From NCBI GenBank assembly GCA_963768165.1, contig CAVYHJ010000002.1:992001-1056000 (forward strand): 64,000 nt of DNA. Reading direction: 5' to 3'. Numbering within the stretch: position 1 is the first letter of the stretch; each line of letters opens with the position of its first letter. Below, one piece after another: positions 60,585-64,000 of the stretch. A model generated the notes under the pieces. That model was given only the letters and a program-made list of their open reading frames with translations, ran no database searches and was not told the origin of the DNA. The position numbers and the translations under genes were made by a program. This DNA is from CAVYHJ01 sp963768165 [NCBI: uncultured bacterium]. GTDB taxonomy: Bacteria; UBP4; UBA4092.

Positions 60585-61544
60585 TTAGGTACGAACATTT
60601 GGCGGTTTAGGTTTTTGGTATTGTGCCATGAACTCATTGGGTGATTTGCCCAGTAAGCCGCAATGTTCCAGATGATTGTATTCTATATTCCAGCGTTTCA
60701 ATTTATTTTGCAAGTCTTGGAAGTTCTGGAAGGTGTTTTGGTCATAAAATTTCTCCTGGTCTTCCCGGTGACTTCGTTCGACGGTTCCATTTTGCGCGGG
60801 CTTTCCCGGATCAATAAGATAATGCACTATATTTCTTTCTTGGCAAAAGACATCCAGCGGGTGAAGGGTTTTCAGGGTTCGATCACGGCGTTTGTTTACG
60901 CCGGTGTAGTAGTTGGTGAAGATCACCCCGTTGTCAGTTTTAATCGCTTGTATTCTATGAGGGAAACGATCCAGGACCTCTTTTAAAAACCGGAGAGAGT
61001 GGAAACTGGATTGTTCGTCATAGACCGCCAAATGTCTCCAGCGGGACGCCAGATCAATGGCGGTATACTGATAATAGCGTTGTCCCGCTACCTTTCCGGG
61101 AACATACTTCACATCGATCTCTAGAAGTTCACCGACCGATCGTGGTGCTTTCAAATACTTGTATTTCATTTTCTTCACCCGATATTTCCTCACCAACCCT
61201 TCTTTCTTCAAGATCTTCCCGATAGTCCGTGCATGAATCCTCACTCCTTCTTTGGCCAAGTGCCAATGGATCTTTAGAGCGCACTTTTTCGTTTTCTTCC
61301 GGATTTCCAGAATTCTCTCTTTCACTCGGAGAGTGGTTTCTTTTGTACAAGTTTTGGGTCGGGTGGATTGCGGCTCCAAAGCCTTCTCTCCTCCTTTCCG
61401 ATACGCCGCCGCCCATCGCTCCAAACTTCGTTGGCTGTGTGGACAAATCTTACACACCTCCTTTAACCGTATCTCTTTCTTTATTATAGGTAATACCCAG
61501 CGTAATCGTTCCTCTTGAATCGTCGTTGCCATACGTATAGACAT
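60585..61544 (-). CDS. IS481-family transposase
   Basis: The 319-residue protein has an N-terminal helix-turn-helix region (LKEVCKICPHSQRSLERWAAAYRKGG) and a zinc-free rve-type integrase core. GELLEIDVKYVPGKV gives the first Asp, IQAIKTDNGVIFTN the second, and KPAQNGTVERSHREDQEKFY the Glu. GAGGAG directly precedes ATG 1; the ATG at 61532 is a better spaced start. The last codons lie in the left terminal repeat and the stop is just outside it. It looks intact. Confidence 0.93.
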   Translation of the reverse strand: MSIRMATTIQEERLRWVLPIIKKEIRLKEVCKICPHSQRSLERWAAAYRKGGEKALEPQSTRPKTCTKETTLRVKERILEIRKKTKKCALKIHWHLAKEGVRIHARTIGKILKKEGLVRKYRVKKMKYKYLKAPRSVGELLEIDVKYVPGKVAGQRYYQYTAIDLASRWRHLAVYDEQSSFHSLRFLKEVLDRFPHRIQAIKTDNGVIFTNYYTGVNKRRDRTLKTLHPLDVFCQERNIVHYLIDPGKPAQNGTVERSHREDQEKFYDQNTFQNFQDLQNKLKRWNIEYNHLEHCGLLGKSPNEFMAQYQKPKPPNVRT

Positions 61545-61579
61545 CTCCTCATTCTAAAAAACCCGCCATATGTCTGTAC
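60589..61579 (-). mobile_element. IS481-family insertion sequence
   Basis: Terminal inverted repeats match in 14 of 17 positions: GTACGAACATTTGGCGG at 60589-60605 and the complement of GTACAGACATATGGCGG at 61563-61579. The transposase uses nearly the whole length. No target duplication was recognised, so the outermost bases are uncertain. Confidence 0.7.
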
Positions 61580-61775
61580 ACATTACCATTTTCACTTGAC
61601 TTTTTACCGATAATAGGAGTAACATTTTGCTCAGTTAGTTTTTCGAATTAAAATTTCAAATTATTTTTAGGAATTCTGTCTGTAATTACGAGAGAGAAAT
61701 GGACAAAGTATTCTTAAAAAATATTGCTTTGCAAAGATATCCCATGAAGTTCCGGATAATAAAAGAGGATAATTT

Positions 61776-64000
61776 ATGTATGCACTATCTTTAATTACCC
61801 TGGAAATTCTTTTTATCGCGACCATTATTGTTTTTCTCTACCGGTTAAAAGGGAGACATGGTCTTCCCATACTCTATATTTTTGTAGGTTCCAATCTATA
61901 TCTCCAGGAAATTCTAGCCCAATCAATCTATTTACCCATATTCGGAGGTTATTTAGTCTCTCCGGGTTCAATGATTTTATTTAGTTCCAGCCTGTTTGCC
62001 ATTTTATTGATTTATCTCAAAGAGGATGTCCCCCAAACGCGGACTTTAATTTATGGAACGGTTCTTTCCAGTATTACTTTAACGGCATTATCGGCATTTA
62101 CCGATTACCAAATTACAGCCAATCATCTCAATATTTCTCAGGAAATGCAGGGAATATTTCACATGAACGTTCGTTTCGTTATAGTTGGAGCCATGGCACT
62201 AATTTTGGATTCATTTTTAATAATTGTCATCTACGAATTTCTCTTTTTCAAAATGAAACAAGTGGGTTTATTGGGAAGAATTCTAGGTACCATGCTAATT
62301 GTACTTTATTTTGACGCGTTGTTTTTTACCACGGGAAGTTTTTGGGACGATCCAACCTATAAGGTTAAATTAATCAGTCAAATTATAGGGAAAACCTACT
62401 CGGGAATTCTCTATGGTAGTTTCTTATATCTCTATTTGGTTTATGTAGATCAAAACCGTTATCTAAAACAAGCCAAGGCACCAGAAGAAATAAAAGATAT
62501 TTTTAACATTCTCACCTATCGAGAAAAGTACGAAATGGTTAAGACAGAGAAAGAAGAACAAGAAAAAGTATTTAGCTTAGAACAGCAACGTTCCCGGGAA
62601 ACCCTTCAAAAAAGTGAAGAAAAATTTCGGCAAATCGCGGAAAATATAAATGAAGTGTTCTGGATGACAAACCCCGACAAAAACCAGATGATTTATATCA
62701 GTCCCAGTTACGAGAATATTTGGGGACATACCTGTGAAAGTTTATACGAACAGCCCAAAACCTGGCTGGACGCCATTCATCCGGAGGATCGCCCGCGCAT
62801 ACTGGGTTCATTGGAAAAACAAATTCGTGGAGAGTATGATGAGGAATATCGCATCGTACGCTCCGACGGGTCCATCCGCTGGATTCGGGACCGCGCTTTT
62901 CCCATCCAAGACAACTCCGGTAAAATCTACCGGATCACAGGGATTGCCGAAGATATTACCAAACGGAAAGTTGCAGAACAGGAAATCGCGTTACTCAGCC
63001 ACGCCATCGGGAGTATCAATGAATGTATCAGCATCACCGACGAAGAGAATAACATTCTTTATGTGAATAAAGCCTTTTCGAAAATCTATGGATATGAAAG
63101 GCAGGAACTCATTGGAAAAAATATCGGTATCCTGGGTCTGGCAAAGGATGATAGAACCCTCCTGGATGAAATACTCCAATCCACACTGCAAGGTGGATGG
63201 AATGGGGAATTAATTAATTATAAGAAGGATGGTAGCCCATTTCCCATATTTCTTTCGACTTCTGCCATCCGGAATGACCAGAACCGCTATATAGCCCTGG
63301 TCGGTGTCGCCATGGATATCAGCGAACGTAAACGGGCGGAAGAAGAACAAAAGCGGCTACAAGACGAATTAACTAAAAAGAAACAATTGGCAGCCATCGG
63401 TGAAACGATGGAAAACATCGCACACAGTATGAAAAATATTTTTTCCGCTCTCAATAGTTCTCTTGATTTAATCGAAAAATCACTCAAAGAGAAAGATTGG
63501 AATATGATGGAAAGCTCATTTGAAATATTGCGCAATTCCTCTCTGCATCTTTATCTGCTTTTGATGAATCTGCTGGATTATTCCAAAAACCGGGAACCTG
63601 TGTTCGAGAAAATAAAAGTAAGTTCCCTTTTTGGAGAAGCCATTCGAATGTTAAAACCTTCCATAAAGAAGAAAACTATTGAATTTGAATATACCATTGA
63701 ACCCGGCGCGGAGGTTATTTTCTCCGATTTACAACGCCTGCGCCGAAATTTAATGAATTTGGGATGTAACGCGATTGATGCAATCTCTGCTTCCGGAAAG
63801 ATTCGTTTCACTTCTTCCAAAAGAGACCGCAAAGATTTTGACATGCCGGAACAACGTCCATCCAATGGACCCGATAAACCCTTGGAAAAAGTCAGTGTGA
63901 TTGAAGTGAGCGATACAGGCGGAGGGATTCCCCGGGGAGTGATGAATAATATTTTTGAACCTTTCTTCAGTACCAAAGGTTCTAAAGGAACCGGTCTCGG
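61776..64000 (+). CDS. PAS-domain sensor histidine kinase (3' end outside window)
   Basis: An open frame from the ATG at 61776 (AAAAGAGG eight bases upstream) runs without stop for 741 codons and off the window. Residues 1 to about 222 form about six membrane segments (LIYLKEDVPQTRTLIYGTVL in the loop), a sensor-like domain. Then PAS 1 (about 280-395, EKFRQIAENINEVFWMTN), PAS 2 (about 403-515, GSINECISITDEENNILYVN) and a kinase core follow. The phosphorylated His550 is in IAHSMKN. NLGCNAIDA is the N box, VSDTGGGIPRGV the G1 box, and FFSTKGSKGTGL the G2 box. The signal is unknown. It is not paired with a response regulator in the visible part. Confidence 0.92.
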   Translation, partial: MYALSLITLEILFIATIIVFLYRLKGRHGLPILYIFVGSNLYLQEILAQSIYLPIFGGYLVSPGSMILFSSSLFAILLIYLKEDVPQTRTLIYGTVLSSITLTALSAFTDYQITANHLNISQEMQGIFHMNVRFVIVGAMALILDSFLIIVIYEFLFFKMKQVGLLGRILGTMLIVLYFDALFFTTGSFWDDPTYKVKLISQIIGKTYSGILYGSFLYLYLVYVDQNRYLKQAKAPEEIKDIFNILTYREKYEMVKTEKEEQEKVFSLEQQRSRETLQKSEEKFRQIAENINEVFWMTNPDKNQMIYISPSYENIWGHTCESLYEQPKTWLDAIHPEDRPRILGSLEKQIRGEYDEEYRIVRSDGSIRWIRDRAFPIQDNSGKIYRITGIAEDITKRKVAEQEIALLSHAIGSINECISITDEENNILYVNKAFSKIYGYERQELIGKNIGILGLAKDDRTLLDEILQSTLQGGWNGELINYKKDGSPFPIFLSTSAIRNDQNRYIALVGVAMDISERKRAEEEQKRLQDELTKKKQLAAIGETMENIAHSMKNIFSALNSSLDLIEKSLKEKDWNMMESSFEILRNSSLHLYLLLMNLLDYSKNREPVFEKIKVSSLFGEAIRMLKPSIKKKTIEFEYTIEPGAEVIFSDLQRLRRNLMNLGCNAIDAISASGKIRFTSSKRDRKDFDMPEQRPSNGPDKPLEKVSVIEVSDTGGGIPRGVMNNIFEPFFSTKGSKGTGL

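Noticed and set aside
62734-63066. A 110-residue open frame in the last part of the window
   Set aside because: It is an out-of-frame shadow of the histidine kinase gene that starts at 61776 and stays open to the window end.

Overview
The window looks like the chromosome of an uncultured, AT-leaning, Gram-negative bacterium. Evidence for an outer membrane is a MurJ lipid II flippase, many secreted and lipoprotein-type proteins, and a Wzt-type glycan exporter ATPase. Two solitary pilin-like proteins with the GFTLIELLIVVAIIAILAAIAIPN start, LVIVD and PQQ beta-propellers, large surface proteins opening with an IPQQINIQGQ-type motif, and FecR/ECF sigma modules are typical of candidate phyla such as Omnitrophota or Hydrogenedentota. 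That placement is inference; no rRNA gene is present to confirm it.

Layout. 0-2 kb: the end of an unknown gene, a TPR protein and a DUF4258/DUF2283 pair. 2.2-9.8 kb: a probable metal-homeostasis locus (small HHH/CxxC membrane protein, a pilin, an ABC ATPase with FtsX-like permease, a lipoprotein, five tandem DUF3299-like paralogues and a ZIP transporter), with a Zur-like palindrome upstream. 9.8-18.6 kb, minus strand: a cluster of cysteine-rich secreted proteins built from a four-gene cassette that occurs twice. In each copy the order is a protein with a shared Cys-rich N-terminus and a variable C-terminus (a metzincin protease in one copy), a different small secreted protein, a C39-like protein, and a pilin. 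The second copy is partly decayed. 19-21.9 kb: an AraC-type regulator, a single-domain CBM48 protein, and rplJ-rplL with an L10 leader. 21.9-28.4 kb: cytoplasmic glycosidases of families GH3, GH4 and GH38. 28.7-34.8 kb: an LPP20-like lipoprotein, an LVIVD propeller, and an ECF sigma / FecR-TPR anti-sigma operon. 35-38 kb: an FmdB-type protein, groEL-groES, and a long intergenic region with DnaA-box-like sequences. 38-43 kb: a PQQ propeller and a radical SAM / Wzt / methyltransferase operon. 43.4-46.4 kb: an AT-rich accessory island (DUF2971, ankyrin, HSDR_N). 46.8-51.1 kb: acyl-CoA ligase, murJ, pcm and an MTH1187-type protein. 51-59 kb: a giant LVIVD surface protein, a coiled-coil protein, and a deoxyhypusine synthase-like / ornithine decarboxylase-like pair. 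59.2-61.6 kb: two unrelated insertion sequences. 61.8 kb to the end: a PAS histidine kinase that runs off the window.

Two signals cut across these regions. One is a motif, TGTAA-N18-CYACTG followed by a TATAAT-like box, found six times with exactly the same spacing. It lies upstream of the ECF sigma gene (twice), both LVIVD propeller genes, a surface-protein gene and an AraC-type regulator, which suggests one regulon. The other is a family of intergenic arrays of degenerate units with a strict 11-bp period, at four distant loci. No CRISPR array, tRNA or rRNA gene was recognised.
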